Source: Candidatus Izimoplasma sp. HR2
GTDB lineage: Bacteria; Bacillota_I; Bacilli_A; Izemoplasmatales; Izemoplasmataceae
Direction of reading: 5' to 3'
Length of the DNA: 64,000 bases
NCBI GenBank assembly: GCA_000753575.1
Contig: JRFF01000022.1
Span: 1 to 64,000, forward strand
The notes below the pieces were generated by a model. The model saw only the letters and a list, made by a program, of their open reading frames with translations. It did not search any database and was not told the origin of the DNA. The position numbers and the translations under genes are program-made. How positions within the stretch are numbered: position 1 is the first letter of the stretch; the number at the start of each line of letters is the position of its first letter. Shown here one piece after another: positions 1 to 10,316 of the stretch.

Positions 1-64
1 TAAAACTCATAAGTGAGATTTATCTCTTTTTATTACACCTTAGTTTTTCAGTGCCTTCTAAAAT

Positions 65-805
65 TTAGTCATTCTTTTTTTTATGTGATGAAATTTGTTT
101 AATTATCATAGTAGAAAAATCTTCAGCAGATAATCGTTCTTTATAATCATAAAAATTACAATATTTAGATAGTAATTCTTTTTTTATTCCCCGATAACTT
201 TTTAGGAAGTAAATAAGATTTTCGATATATTGAGTTGCAATTTCATCATCTGTATCTTTGTGAGAAATAAATTGTAACTTTGGATAGTTAACGCAAGACA
301 TGAAAAGATTAAAGTCTTTTGTTAAATAGGATTTGGATAGATATATATTATCTCTATATTTAATGAAGGCTATTACTGAAGATTGATTGTATTGATAATA
401 ATAAATAAATCCATCTTTTTGGTCTGGAATAAAAATTGTAGTTGAATCAAAAGGATCATAATAAAATTTACTGACAACTTTATCAAATTTACTTAATGGA
501 TATATAGCATCAAATATTTTTCTTCTAATCTTGCTAATAGATATTATTGATATACCAGTATCTATAGATATTTTTTTAAGTGTGTTATTTTGAATAATAC
601 CTGAAATAATTGTTTCCCATTGTTCTTCGTTTAATTTTGTTGAATCAAGAACACTCCTAGAGTAAGTTGTAAAGGAGGAACCACAATCAAGACAAATAAA
701 ACGTTGTCTATTTCTGTATTTACCATTTTTATTTAGGATTTCAGATTTACATTTAGGACATTCTACATCCCAAAGTGTTATTAACTCGGTCTTAAGTATT
801 TTCAA
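65..805 (-). CDS. Zinc-ribbon + HTH protein resembling a degenerate IS1/IS1595-type transposase; possible DNA-binding regulator
   Basis: ORF; CPKC/CLDC zinc ribbon and HTH-like segment; C-terminal 'TQYIENLIYFLKSYRGI' resembles the IS1595 C-terminal block but no clear DDE triad; SD (cacctcc on + strand) at 811-817. Confidence 0.6.
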   Translation of the reverse strand: MKILKTELITLWDVECPKCKSEILNKNGKYRNRQRFICLDCGSSFTTYSRSVLDSTKLNEEQWETIISGIIQNNTLKKISIDTGISIISISKIRRKIFDAIYPLSKFDKVVSKFYYDPFDSTTIFIPDQKDGFIYYYQYNQSSVIAFIKYRDNIYLSKSYLTKDFNLFMSCVNYPKLQFISHKDTDDEIATQYIENLIYFLKSYRGIKKELLSKYCNFYDYKERLSAEDFSTMIIKQISSHKKKND

Positions 806-819
806 AACATCACCTCCAG

Positions 820-892
820 ATAATTAAATTATAACACATCAACAATTTAATTATAATGATTACACTTCCTTATCAACAATTTAGTTATAATG
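820..892. promoter_or_regulatory. Divergent regulatory region with inverted and direct repeats
   Basis: Perfect 11-bp inverted repeat ataattaaatt (820-830)/aatttaattat (844-854); direct repeat atcaacaatttaRttataatg at 838-858 and 872-892. Confidence 0.55.
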
Positions 893-940
893 TTTCTTTT
901 TATAGCTAAAAATTTTAGAATTGAAGTGATATAATAAAAT

Positions 941-954
941 TGAAAGCGCTTAAA
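941..954 (+). promoter_or_regulatory. Putative cre (CcpA) site upstream of agmatine operon
   Basis: TGAAAGCGCTTAAA matches 13/14 of TGWAANCGNTNWCA; lies just after a TATAAT at 930-935. Confidence 0.6.
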
Positions 955-979
955 AATGAAAGAATAATGGAGGAAATAT

Positions 980-1885
980 ATGAAAGTTGTTATTGCCTTA
1001 GGAGGAAATGCCTTAGGAAAAACTGCTCAAGAGCAACTTGAGTTGGTAAAGCAAACTGCTGGACCAATTGTTGACTTGATTGAAGAAGGAAATGAAGTTG
1101 TAATCGCCCATGGTAATGGGCCACAAGTAGGAATGATTAATAATGAAATGAGTAATGTTGGAATGCCATTTCCTGAATGTGGAGCTATGAGTCAAGGGTA
1201 TATTGGATATCACTTACAAAATGCAATAAAGAATGAATTACTTAAAAGAGATATTAATAAAAATGTTGTTACATTAATAACACAAGTAGAAGTTGATAAA
1301 AATGATCCTGGATTTACTAATCCAACTAAACCAATCGGAGCATTTATGTCAGAAGCTGAAGCAAAAATTATTGAAGAAACAAAAGGTTACAAAATGATTG
1401 AAGACTCTGGTAGAGGGTATCGTCGTGTTGTACCAAGTCCAAAACCAATTGATATTGTTGAAAAAGATATAGTAAACAAGTTAGTTGATAGTGGAGATGT
1501 AGTTATTACTGTCGGTGGTGGAGGAATCCCTGTTGTTAAAGAAGATGGGAGATATTATGGTGTTGCTGCTGTAATTGATAAAGATTTTGCATCATCTAAA
1601 TTAGCAGAATTAACTAATGCTGATGCATTATGTATTTTAACTGCTGTAAATCATGTGGCTTTAAATTTTGGGACACCTGAACAGATAAATTTAGAAAAAA
1701 TAACTTCTAAAGAATTAAGGAATTTAATTACTGAAGGACATTTTGCACAAGGTAGTATGCTTCCGAAAGTTGAAGCAGTATTACAATTTATTGAATCAAC
1801 AAAAGATAAAGTTGCAATAATTGCATCTTTAGAAAGTGCAAAAGAAGCCTTAAAATATAAAACAGGAACTATTGTAAGAAATTAG
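980..1885 (+). CDS. arcC: Carbamate kinase
   Basis: ORF with MKVVIALGGNAL, HGNGPQVG, GGGGIPV; SD ggagg. Confidence 0.93.
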   Translation: MKVVIALGGNALGKTAQEQLELVKQTAGPIVDLIEEGNEVVIAHGNGPQVGMINNEMSNVGMPFPECGAMSQGYIGYHLQNAIKNELLKRDINKNVVTLITQVEVDKNDPGFTNPTKPIGAFMSEAEAKIIEETKGYKMIEDSGRGYRRVVPSPKPIDIVEKDIVNKLVDSGDVVITVGGGGIPVVKEDGRYYGVAAVIDKDFASSKLAELTNADALCILTAVNHVALNFGTPEQINLEKITSKELRNLITEGHFAQGSMLPKVEAVLQFIESTKDKVAIIASLESAKEALKYKTGTIVRN

Positions 1886-1898
1886 GAGGAATTAAGAA

Positions 1899-2945
1899 AT
1901 GAAATTACCAAGTTCAAGTGCTACAAATTTAAACAAAGAAAATATGAGACATATGATCTCAATGAAAGATTTTTCAAAATCAGAAATAGATGATATGTTT
2001 GAATTAATGGATTTATTAAAACAAGCAAGAAAAGACAATGCAGTACCACAATTATTTAAAGGAAAAAGTGTTGCAATGATTTTTGAAGCAGGTTCAACTA
2101 GAACTCGCGTATCATTCGAAGCTGCGGCTACTATTCTTGGAGGACACGCATTATTTTTAAGCCCAAGAGATATCCATTTAGGTGGAAAAGAATCAGTTGA
2201 TGATACTGCTAGAGTTTTATCAAGAATGACTGATATTATAATGGCAAGAACTAATACACCTGAAATTATCGATGCTTTAACAAATATGTCAACTGTACCA
2301 GTAATTAACGGATTGGATACGAGATTTCATCCAACTCAAATGTTAGCTGATTTATTTACAATTAGAGAACATATGCCTAAAGGTAAAGAATTAAAAGATT
2401 TAACTTTAGCTTTTATGGGAGATGCTACTGATGTTTGTAGAAGTTTATTATTAACTTGTACAAAATATGGGATGAAATTTAAACAAATCGGTCCTGTAAA
2501 ATATCAAATGGAACAAGAATGGTTAGATTTAGCAGATGATATATGTGCTGAAACTGGCGGAAGTTACGAAATAACTGACGATATTGATAAAGTGTCTGAA
2601 TGTGATGTAATATATGGAGATAGTTTCTATTGGACTACTCAATATGATGAAAAAGATGAAAGATTAGCAGCATTTATGCCTGACTATGTAATTACTACAG
2701 AGTTAATGGCGAGAGCTAAAGAGGGAGCAACGTTATTACATTGTTTACCAGCTAATGATAAAGAAGAAGTAACAAGAGAGGCTTTAGAAGGAGAATATAG
2801 TGTTGCATTTGATGAAGCAGAAAATAGATTAACTGCTCAAATGGCAATTTTAGTATATTTTACTCATAAAGATATAGTTGTTCCAACTGCTGAAGTTGTA
2901 AAACAACATGAAGATAAAATAAATAAATTCTTAAAAACATTATAG
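1899..2945 (+). CDS. ptcA: Carbamoyltransferase, probably putrescine carbamoyltransferase
   Basis: STRTRVSFE and HCLP motifs; context next to arcC, aguA and an APC antiporter favours putrescine over ornithine. Confidence 0.8.
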   Translation: MKLPSSSATNLNKENMRHMISMKDFSKSEIDDMFELMDLLKQARKDNAVPQLFKGKSVAMIFEAGSTRTRVSFEAAATILGGHALFLSPRDIHLGGKESVDDTARVLSRMTDIIMARTNTPEIIDALTNMSTVPVINGLDTRFHPTQMLADLFTIREHMPKGKELKDLTLAFMGDATDVCRSLLLTCTKYGMKFKQIGPVKYQMEQEWLDLADDICAETGGSYEITDDIDKVSECDVIYGDSFYWTTQYDEKDERLAAFMPDYVITTELMARAKEGATLLHCLPANDKEEVTREALEGEYSVAFDEAENRLTAQMAILVYFTHKDIVVPTAEVVKQHEDKINKFLKTL

Positions 2946-2955
2946 AGGTGATAAA

Positions 2956-4062
2956 ATGTCAAAAAGAATAAATTCAACACCAAAACAAGATGGATATAGA
3001 ATGCCGGGAGAATTTGAAGAGCATTCAAAAACATGGATGATTTGGCCGGAAAGAACTGATAACTGGAGAAATGGTGCAAGACCTGCTCAACAAGCATTTG
3101 CAGAAGTAGCTAAAGCTATTAGTAAATATGAAGAAGTAGTTATGTGTGTATCAAAAAATAAATACATAAATGCTTTAGATATGTTACCAGCAGGTATTAA
3201 AGTTGTTGAGATGGAAAATGATGATTCTTGGATGAGAGACAGTGGACCTACATTTGTTATTAATAATGAAGGTAAAGTTCGTGCTAATGATTGGGAATTT
3301 AATGCCTGGGGTGGAGAAGTAGATGGTTTATATTTTCCATGGGATAAAGATGATGAAGTACCAAAGAAAGTATGTGAACTTGAAAATATTGATACTTACC
3401 GTACAGATGGATTTGTTCTTGAAGGTGGAAGCATACATGTTGATGGTGAAGGAACTTTAATTGCAACTGAGGCTTGTTTATTAAGTGAAGGTAGAAATCC
3501 TTCTATGTCAAAAAAAGAAATTGAAGATAAGCTAAAAGAACATCTAAATATAGAAAAAGTAATTTGGTTAAAAAACGGAATATATTTAGATGAAACTAAT
3601 GAACATGTTGATAACATTATTCATTACTGTGCACCTGGAGTAGTAGCTCTTGCTTGGACAGACGATGAAACAGATCCTCAATATAAATTTAGTAAAGAAG
3701 CTTATGATGTATTAATAAATACAGCTGATGCTAAAGGAAGAAAACTAAAAGTTTATAAACTTCATATTCCTAATACAGTTGTAATTACAAAAGAGGAAAG
3801 TGAAGGTGTTGATAGTGTTGATGGAACTCTTCCAAGAGAAGAAGGAGATCGTCAAGCTGCTTCATACGCTAACTTCTATATTGCAAATGGGGTAATTATT
3901 TATCCAACATTCAATGACCCTAAATACGATAAACTAGCGGAAGAGGTATTAAAAGAAATCTTCCCTGATCGTGAAATTGTTGGTGTATACGCAAGAGAGA
4001 TTATTCTTGGTGGTGGAAATATTCACTGTATTACACAACAACAACCTAAAGGACTTAAATAA
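2956..4062 (+). CDS. aguA: Agmatine deiminase
   Basis: [30 protein letters not shown], terminal [13 protein letters not shown] motifs. Confidence 0.95.
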   Translation: MSKRINSTPKQDGYRMPGEFEEHSKTWMIWPERTDNWRNGARPAQQAFAEVAKAISKYEEVVMCVSKNKYINALDMLPAGIKVVEMENDDSWMRDSGPTFVINNEGKVRANDWEFNAWGGEVDGLYFPWDKDDEVPKKVCELENIDTYRTDGFVLEGGSIHVDGEGTLIATEACLLSEGRNPSMSKKEIEDKLKEHLNIEKVIWLKNGIYLDETNEHVDNIIHYCAPGVVALAWTDDETDPQYKFSKEAYDVLINTADAKGRKLKVYKLHIPNTVVITKEESEGVDSVDGTLPREEGDRQAASYANFYIANGVIIYPTFNDPKYDKLAEEVLKEIFPDREIVGVYAREIILGGGNIHCITQQQPKGLK

Positions 4063-4089
4063 AAATTAACATAAAAAAAGGAGAGTATT

Positions 4090-5475
4090 ATGACTGAAGA
4101 AAAAAAGTTTGGTCTATTCGAATTAGTATCATTTTTAATTAGTGGTATTATCGTATTAGACACATTTGTTGCACCAGCAGCGCTAGGTGTATCAGCAATC
4201 ACTTTATGGATTGTAGTTGCCATATTATTTATGATTCCTAACGGATTCATAAATGCAGAATTAGGTGCAGCTTATCCTGATGGATTAGTTTCATGGGTAA
4301 AAGAATCAATGGGAGAATTTCACGCTACTATAACTGGTTGGTTCTACTGGGTAAATGTTGCATTCTGGATGCCTGCAGTATTTATAGTATTTACTTATTG
4401 GTTTAGTATGGCGTTCTTCCCTGATGGGGACGGATGGACTACATTAGGTAGTTTTGGGATGATCGTTATTGCACTTGTTGCTTGTTGGGGATTAGTTCTA
4501 ACAGTAAGACGTGGTATTGATCTTGGTATGCTATTAAGTAAAATTGCTACAGTATTAAAAATTGGAGTTTTAGTTTTATTTGGTGTATTAGGATTATTAT
4601 ACACAGGAGAAACTGCTGGAGAAGTATTCCAAAATGCATCATGGATTCCTGAATTTTCTGATTTATCATCACTTGGTTTAATTACTGCGATTGTATTTAA
4701 CTTATTAGGATTTGAATTAATTGCTTCAATTGGACACAGAGTAAAAGAACCAGAAAAAAATATTCCTAAAGCAATTATTATTGGTGCAATCTTAATCGCA
4801 GGTTTATATATATTTGCAACTGTTGGTGTATTAAGAGTTGCTTCAGTTGCTGATTTAGCAGATGAAGGATTTATAATTGATGGATTCTATATCGCTCTTG
4901 AAAGAATGACTGAAATATTCGGAAGTGCACAATCATTTATGTTTAAATTAATTATGGGAGCTACATTATTTACTTTAATAGCTAACATGATTAGTTGGGT
5001 AATTGGAGCAAACGAGATTTTAGAAGATGCTCAATTCGCTAAAACATTAAAAGTATTCAATGAAAGACACCCAAAATATGGTACATTATCAAAATCATAT
5101 ATATTAATGGGAGTCATCTCATCAATACTTATTATAATTGGATTAGGATTAGGGGACTCAGGAGACGAAGCATTCTGGACAATACTTGCATTCAGTATGG
5201 TTATCTTTATCTTCCCTTATATCTATTTAACACCGGCTATTCTTAAATTAAGAAAACGTGATGGCGTTGAAGCAAGATCATTTGTTGTTCCTGGAGGTAA
5301 TGTTGGTTTATGGGTAGCAGCTATACTTAACTTTGTATTTATTGCATTAGCTGTATTCTTATTATTAGCATTTAACCCTGGATATGATTTATATTATCCT
5401 GTAGTTATTATTGGAACATTATTAACTATTGCAGCTGGATTATTCTTCTATTATAGAGGAAAACAATTTAACTAA
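4090..5475 (+). CDS. aguD: APC-family agmatine/putrescine antiporter
   Basis: ~12 TM hydrophobic APC permease directly downstream of aguA. Confidence 0.8.
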   Translation: MTEEKKFGLFELVSFLISGIIVLDTFVAPAALGVSAITLWIVVAILFMIPNGFINAELGAAYPDGLVSWVKESMGEFHATITGWFYWVNVAFWMPAVFIVFTYWFSMAFFPDGDGWTTLGSFGMIVIALVACWGLVLTVRRGIDLGMLLSKIATVLKIGVLVLFGVLGLLYTGETAGEVFQNASWIPEFSDLSSLGLITAIVFNLLGFELIASIGHRVKEPEKNIPKAIIIGAILIAGLYIFATVGVLRVASVADLADEGFIIDGFYIALERMTEIFGSAQSFMFKLIMGATLFTLIANMISWVIGANEILEDAQFAKTLKVFNERHPKYGTLSKSYILMGVISSILIIIGLGLGDSGDEAFWTILAFSMVIFIFPYIYLTPAILKLRKRDGVEARSFVVPGGNVGLWVAAILNFVFIALAVFLLLAFNPGYDLYYPVVIIGTLLTIAAGLFFYYRGKQFN

Positions 5476-5485
5476 TAAAAACATT

Positions 5486-5529
5486 AAACTACAAAGGTGC
5501 CTAATTTTTAGGCACCTAATTGGTAGTTT
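5486..5529. repeat. Two-part stem-loop between antiporter and downstream ORF
   Basis: AAACTAC(5486-5492)/GTAGTTT(5523-5529) outside AGGTGCC(5495-5501)/GGCACCT(5511-5517); no U-tract. Confidence 0.5.
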
Positions 5530-5540
5530 GGAGGTAAAAA

Positions 5541-6020
5541 ATGAACTTTGAAGTACTTTTATATTTTGGATTATTAATCACTCTTTTCTTTGGTTATTTA
5601 TTTTCTGCGCTAAACAGAAAACGTAATATCAATGAAGAACAATTTATTAAAAACACGAAACATCGTTACAAAATTATCGAGAAAGACCAACTAAATCAAG
5701 AAAGTTATAAAAAATTCTATTACTATTTAAATATTGGATTATCAATAATCTTGTTATTGCTTGTAGTCATATCATATATTGTCACGAATGGAAATATTAG
5801 TAATTTAGACTCAGTACAACTACATCTGATTACTACATTTACAAGCTTTATTGTATTAACATTCTTTAGTAGAAGATTAATTATTGGATTCAATATAGAA
5901 AAATTTATTAATAGACATGATAATGAAAAAAAGAAACATTTAGAAGTTACAGATATTATTTTCGCAATAACTTTCTCTAGTGTTTTTATATATAATCTAA
6001 TTTCATATTTTACAATGTGA
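5541..6020 (+). CDS. Hypothetical membrane protein
   Basis: ORF with SD tggaggt and several hydrophobic segments. Confidence 0.65.
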   Translation: MNFEVLLYFGLLITLFFGYLFSALNRKRNINEEQFIKNTKHRYKIIEKDQLNQESYKKFYYYLNIGLSIILLLLVVISYIVTNGNISNLDSVQLHLITTFTSFIVLTFFSRRLIIGFNIEKFINRHDNEKKKHLEVTDIIFAITFSSVFIYNLISYFTM

Positions 6021-6036
6021 ATACAAAAGTATTTAG

Positions 6037-6071
6037 AAATGGCACTATCTTAAATGATAGTGCCATTTATT
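6037..6071 (+). terminator. Intrinsic terminator
   Basis: AAATGGCACTATC/GATAGTGCCATTT, perfect 13-bp stem followed by AT-rich tract. Confidence 0.75.
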
Positions 6072-6111
6072 ATTAAATATGGTAAAATATACTTTAAAGG
6101 GGTGGATAAAC

Positions 6112-6678
6112 ATGGCGAATATTGATAAAGAAAAATTAAGGGTTTTACCAATTATTGATTTTAGTGAAATTTACCTAAGACCTGTTAAATATGAAGATTA
6201 TAAAGATATGTTTGAATATGGGTCTGATCCATTAGTAACTAAATCTTTAACATGGAAATATAATAAGTTAGAGGATGCAGAAATTTCCGTTAAGAGAGTG
6301 TTTATTTCAAGACCTGATAGAGGTCTTCCTTCAGCTTATGCTATTGTTCACAAGGCTGATAATAAAATGATAGGAACATGTGATTTTCATTCAGTTGATT
6401 GGGAAGAAAATCAAGGTGAAATTGGTTATGTTATAAATCGCAAATACTGGGGTAAAGGATATATGACTTTAGCCTGTAAAGCATTAATTAGATTTGGTTT
6501 TGATTATTTAGAACTTGATAAGGTTGTAATTAGTCATAGAACTAATAATATTGGAAGTCAAAGAGTTATTGAGAAAAGTGGATTTATATTTATATCTGAG
6601 AAGATACATCCAAAATATAATAAAGTGAATCGTTTTTATGAAATAACTAAAAAAGATTATTTGAATATTAAAAACTAA
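6112..6678 (+). CDS. GNAT N-acetyltransferase (RimJ/RimL-like)
   Basis: 'GEIGYVINRKYWGKGYMTLACKALIRFGF...GSQRVIEKSGF'; start moved to ATG 6112 behind SD aaagggg. Confidence 0.85.
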   Translation: MANIDKEKLRVLPIIDFSEIYLRPVKYEDYKDMFEYGSDPLVTKSLTWKYNKLEDAEISVKRVFISRPDRGLPSAYAIVHKADNKMIGTCDFHSVDWEENQGEIGYVINRKYWGKGYMTLACKALIRFGFDYLELDKVVISHRTNNIGSQRVIEKSGFIFISEKIHPKYNKVNRFYEITKKDYLNIKN

Positions 6679-6690
6679 GGAAGTGATACT

Positions 6691-7251
6691 ATGGATATAG
6701 TTATTATTGTAGGACCACATGCTGTAGGTAAAATGACAGTTGGTGAAGAACTTGAAAAGAGAACTGGCTTAAGTTTACTTCATAATCATATGACAATCGA
6801 TCTAGTACTTAAGTTTATGCCTCGTGATGAAGGTAGAGATTTGATTACATTAATTCGTAATGAGATAATGAAAAAAGTAGCAAAAGGGAAATCTAAAGGT
6901 ATGATTCTTACCTTTATTTGGGCGTTTGAAGAACAAAGTGATTGGGACTATATTGAGAATATTAAATCTATATTTACAGATCAAAATATATATATTGTAG
7001 AACTAAATTCAGATTTAGAGACAAGACTAGATAGAAATATTACTCCAAATAGATTAGAGAAGAAATGGACTAAGAGAAATATTGAGTGGTCTAATAATGA
7101 TGTTAAAGAAGGAGTAATAAAATATAGAATGACATCATATGATGGAGAAATAAAAGAAGGAAAGTATTTAAGAATTGATAATACTAATTTAAGTGCAATT
7201 GAAACTGCAGATAAAATAATTGAGTATTTTGGAATAAAGGAAGTAGTATAA
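6691..7251 (+). CDS. P-loop AAA/shikimate-kinase-like protein
   Basis: N-terminal IIVGPHAVGKMTVGEEL Walker A-like. Confidence 0.7.
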   Translation: MDIVIIVGPHAVGKMTVGEELEKRTGLSLLHNHMTIDLVLKFMPRDEGRDLITLIRNEIMKKVAKGKSKGMILTFIWAFEEQSDWDYIENIKSIFTDQNIYIVELNSDLETRLDRNITPNRLEKKWTKRNIEWSNNDVKEGVIKYRMTSYDGEIKEGKYLRIDNTNLSAIETADKIIEYFGIKEVV

Positions 7252-7331
7252 CAATACACATATCTATTGGAAATAGGAATGTATTTATAGCTATATCAAA
7301 GGCATAATTGATACTGAAAGCGGGATATTTT

Positions 7332-8342
7332 ATGGATAAAAAGATTATATCAAAATTAATTAATAAAGAGATTAAAGAACTTATTTTACATGAAACAAGA
7401 AATAATAAAAATGATATTAGATATACATATAAATGTATTACTGATAAAGAGGAATACTATCTAAAAATGCATAGTAATATATTCACTAGTATAGATAAAA
7501 TAAACAGCATAGTTATGGTGATTGAAAAATACAATAGTATTGGTATTTATAGTCCAAAGATTATAAAACAATCTAACAATCAATATGCATCATTAGTTAA
7601 ATATGAAGGACTAGATTTTGTAGTATGGATTGAAGAAAAAGCAATATATGAATTTCAATTAAAGAGTACTGATTTAAGAGATGACTTTGCTTTATACATA
7701 GGAAAAGTTTCTACTAGATTAAAAGTATTTAAGTTTAATTATAAGAGTCCATATATTATGTTTGAACCATATATTAAATCAGATATAGTGGATGAATATG
7801 AAGAGTATTTAAATAAAGTTTACAATTTATTTATAGATGTTTCTGAAGTTGATAAGGAAGTATTAGAATATGTGTATAAAGCTTTTTATGAAATAAGAGA
7901 TAGAATTAAGAATGATTATCAAAAGCTTCCATCATCAGTATTTCAATGTGATTTACAGAATGGAAATGTCTTGGTTCAGAATGATAAATTCATTGGACTT
8001 ATTGACTTTAATCTTGTAGGTCGTGAAAAAATATTAACATATATAATTAATGAACTAGCATATCAAGAAAGTAAAGCAATTGGAAATAAATGGACTAGTG
8101 ATGAATATATAATGTTTCATGTTAATGAGTTTAAGAGAAGACTTAAACTTGTAGAAAAAGAGTATGAATTTAATAATATGGAAGTGAACATTATTAATGA
8201 TTTATATAAAGCAATTATTCCTTATAAGTTTTATCCACTCACAGAAATTATTGGGTATTATAAGATGAATGATTTTGAAGAAGTTAACTATAGGTTATTA
8301 TGGATGAAAAGAATTATAGATATAGATTTAAAATTGTTATAA
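7332..8342 (+). CDS. Aminoglycoside phosphotransferase (APH)-fold kinase
   Basis: QCDLQNGNVLVQNDKFIGLIDFNLVGR Brenner-like kinase motif; ATG 7332 preferred. Confidence 0.75.
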   Translation: MDKKIISKLINKEIKELILHETRNNKNDIRYTYKCITDKEEYYLKMHSNIFTSIDKINSIVMVIEKYNSIGIYSPKIIKQSNNQYASLVKYEGLDFVVWIEEKAIYEFQLKSTDLRDDFALYIGKVSTRLKVFKFNYKSPYIMFEPYIKSDIVDEYEEYLNKVYNLFIDVSEVDKEVLEYVYKAFYEIRDRIKNDYQKLPSSVFQCDLQNGNVLVQNDKFIGLIDFNLVGREKILTYIINELAYQESKAIGNKWTSDEYIMFHVNEFKRRLKLVEKEYEFNNMEVNIINDLYKAIIPYKFYPLTEIIGYYKMNDFEEVNYRLLWMKRIIDIDLKLL

Positions 8343-8367
8343 GTAATAAAGCTTAGAAGGTGATTTT

Positions 8368-9633
8368 ATGAATAAAGAACTGCATCAGGTTGTTAATAAG
8401 TTTAAAGAAGATATTTCATCATTATTAGAACAAGAAGTAATAGATGTAATTATTTATGGTTCAGCTGTAAGAGGAGGATTCAATCCTTTTGATAGTGATA
8501 TTGATTTTATTGTTTTTGTAGATAGAAAACTTAGTAGTAAAGATATATCTAAATTACTTAAATATCACCTTATGTTAAGAGGTAAATTAACACTAGATAA
8601 ACTTCTAGAAGGGCGATATATGGCTATCGAAGATGGTAATGTGATAAACGGATATTATGTAGGGACAAACTCAAAAGGGTGGAAAGAAATTACTAGTTTA
8701 GGATTCGGACATATAGAATCAGCAATGATTCTTGATTCATACACGTCTTTAAATAATCACAATATTATAAATGAAATAATCACATATAATTGGGACAGTG
8801 TTATAAAAGAAATCTATATACAAATTAATGGATTCTTAAATAATAGAATGTTAGGAGTAAATGATAATTATACTAAGTACGCTATTGTTACAGCTGCTAG
8901 ATCTTATTATACATTTACTAAAAAGCTATTTATTTCAAAACAAGGAGCACTTAACTGGATGAAAGAAATACAATCTATGAATGGACTAGATAATCCAAGA
9001 GAATATATTTTAAGAATAAAGTATAAGATGCTTCCAATACATCATTGTTTATCTAAACGTGATATTGTTGATATGTTTAATTTTATGAGTGCAAATTTAG
9101 ATTTTGTTATTAAGAATGACTTATATGTAAAGTTAAGAAGAAAAGAACTTAATTCACAATTTTTGAAAGATAAAGAATTACTTTTATATATTAAAGACAA
9201 TGATGAAATTATATGCGCTTTATCAATGAAACATAAAGATGACAAAGAGATTACTTTAAGTATGTTAGCCACAAATAAAAAAGACCAGAAATATGGTCTT
9301 GCTAAGAGGATTTTAATTGAAGCAGAAAGGCTGTGTGTTAATAAAGGATATAAACGTATTTCTTTAGGTGCTAGAGCTTCATCAGCTAACTTTTATGTGA
9401 AGATGAACTATAAACCTATGTTGATGGTTCAAGTATTTGGGAAGATTAATATAGATGATATTCTTCGTGTTAATAAAGAACAAAAAAATTATGAAGTTAT
9501 TAATATAATTGATAATATACATAATAAATCAGTATTCTTAGAAATTGAAACAGTTGATGAGATGGATATTAAGATTTTTCAAGATAACCTGAAACATCCT
9601 GATGTACAATATGTATTTACAAAAGAACTATAA
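8368..9633 (+). CDS. Nucleotidyltransferase-GNAT fusion
   Basis: N-term IIYGSAVRGGFNPFDSDIDFIV (GSxxxG..SDID); C-term GNAT 'KYGLAKRILIEAERLCVNKGYKRISLGARASSANFYVKMNYKP'. Confidence 0.8.
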   Translation: MNKELHQVVNKFKEDISSLLEQEVIDVIIYGSAVRGGFNPFDSDIDFIVFVDRKLSSKDISKLLKYHLMLRGKLTLDKLLEGRYMAIEDGNVINGYYVGTNSKGWKEITSLGFGHIESAMILDSYTSLNNHNIINEIITYNWDSVIKEIYIQINGFLNNRMLGVNDNYTKYAIVTAARSYYTFTKKLFISKQGALNWMKEIQSMNGLDNPREYILRIKYKMLPIHHCLSKRDIVDMFNFMSANLDFVIKNDLYVKLRRKELNSQFLKDKELLLYIKDNDEIICALSMKHKDDKEITLSMLATNKKDQKYGLAKRILIEAERLCVNKGYKRISLGARASSANFYVKMNYKPMLMVQVFGKINIDDILRVNKEQKNYEVINIIDNIHNKSVFLEIETVDEMDIKIFQDNLKHPDVQYVFTKEL

Positions 9634-9649
9634 TAAGGGAGATACAAAT

Positions 9650-10297
9650 ATGGATAATGTAAAAAAGACAATTGAGTATGTACTAGATTTATTTGATAAG
9701 AGTGAATTTCTTAAGGATAAACACTTAGCTAAACAATATAGATTAGACCACACTTTTAGAGTAGCTAGTATTGGAAAAGAAATAGCTATAAAAGAAAATC
9801 TTAATGTAGAAGCAACAGTTATAGGATGTTTACTACATGATATTAGTTATATCTATAAAATGGTAACTAAAGAAGATAGAAAAGGTCATGGTAGAAAGTC
9901 TGCTGAAATATCTAGAGAGTTTGTAATGGGTTTAGATATGGATGAACATTTAAAACATGAACTGTTATTTGGTGTAGCAATTCATGTTGATGACAAATCT
10001 GATTTTGAAGGGGATAGAACAATACTCGCAGAAACTATTGGTGAATCAGATAATATTGATAGATTTGATAAGTATAGATTATATGAAGCACTTGCTGATT
10101 CAAATTTAGATCAAATGTCACTAGATGAACAACTAGAATATACAACAAAAAAAGTTAATGGGATTACAAAATTAAAAGATTATGTTTTTAAATCTAAAAC
10201 ATCTAATAAATTATGGAATGATAAATTAGATTATCAAATTCATTATTATGAAGAGTTACTAAATCAATTTAGGAGAAGTGATTATAGAGATCTGTAA
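9650..10297 (+). CDS. HD-domain phosphohydrolase
   Basis: RLDHTFRVA...CLLHDISY...; ATG 9650 behind SD gggag. Confidence 0.8.
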   Translation: MDNVKKTIEYVLDLFDKSEFLKDKHLAKQYRLDHTFRVASIGKEIAIKENLNVEATVIGCLLHDISYIYKMVTKEDRKGHGRKSAEISREFVMGLDMDEHLKHELLFGVAIHVDDKSDFEGDRTILAETIGESDNIDRFDKYRLYEALADSNLDQMSLDEQLEYTTKKVNGITKLKDYVFKSKTSNKLWNDKLDYQIHYYEELLNQFRRSDYRDL

Positions 10298-10316
10298 TCA
10301 TTAGGGGGATACTGTT

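Noticed and set aside
7314-7327. TGAAAGCGGGATAT as a cre site
   Set aside because: Fails the 3' half of the cre consensus and lies just 5' of an APH-like ORF without a recognisable promoter.
1013-9272. Minus-strand ORFs (1013-1213, 2864-3097, 3396-3617, 4023-4250, 4395-4604, 6508-6720, 6981-7259, 9042-9272)
   Set aside because: Antisense to well-supported genes with strong motifs; composition typical of shadow ORFs in AT-rich DNA; no homology recognised.
7332-9633. Calling the APH and nucleotidyltransferase genes antibiotic-resistance determinants
   Set aside because: Only fold-level motifs are visible; these families are common with unknown substrates, so no resistance name is justified.
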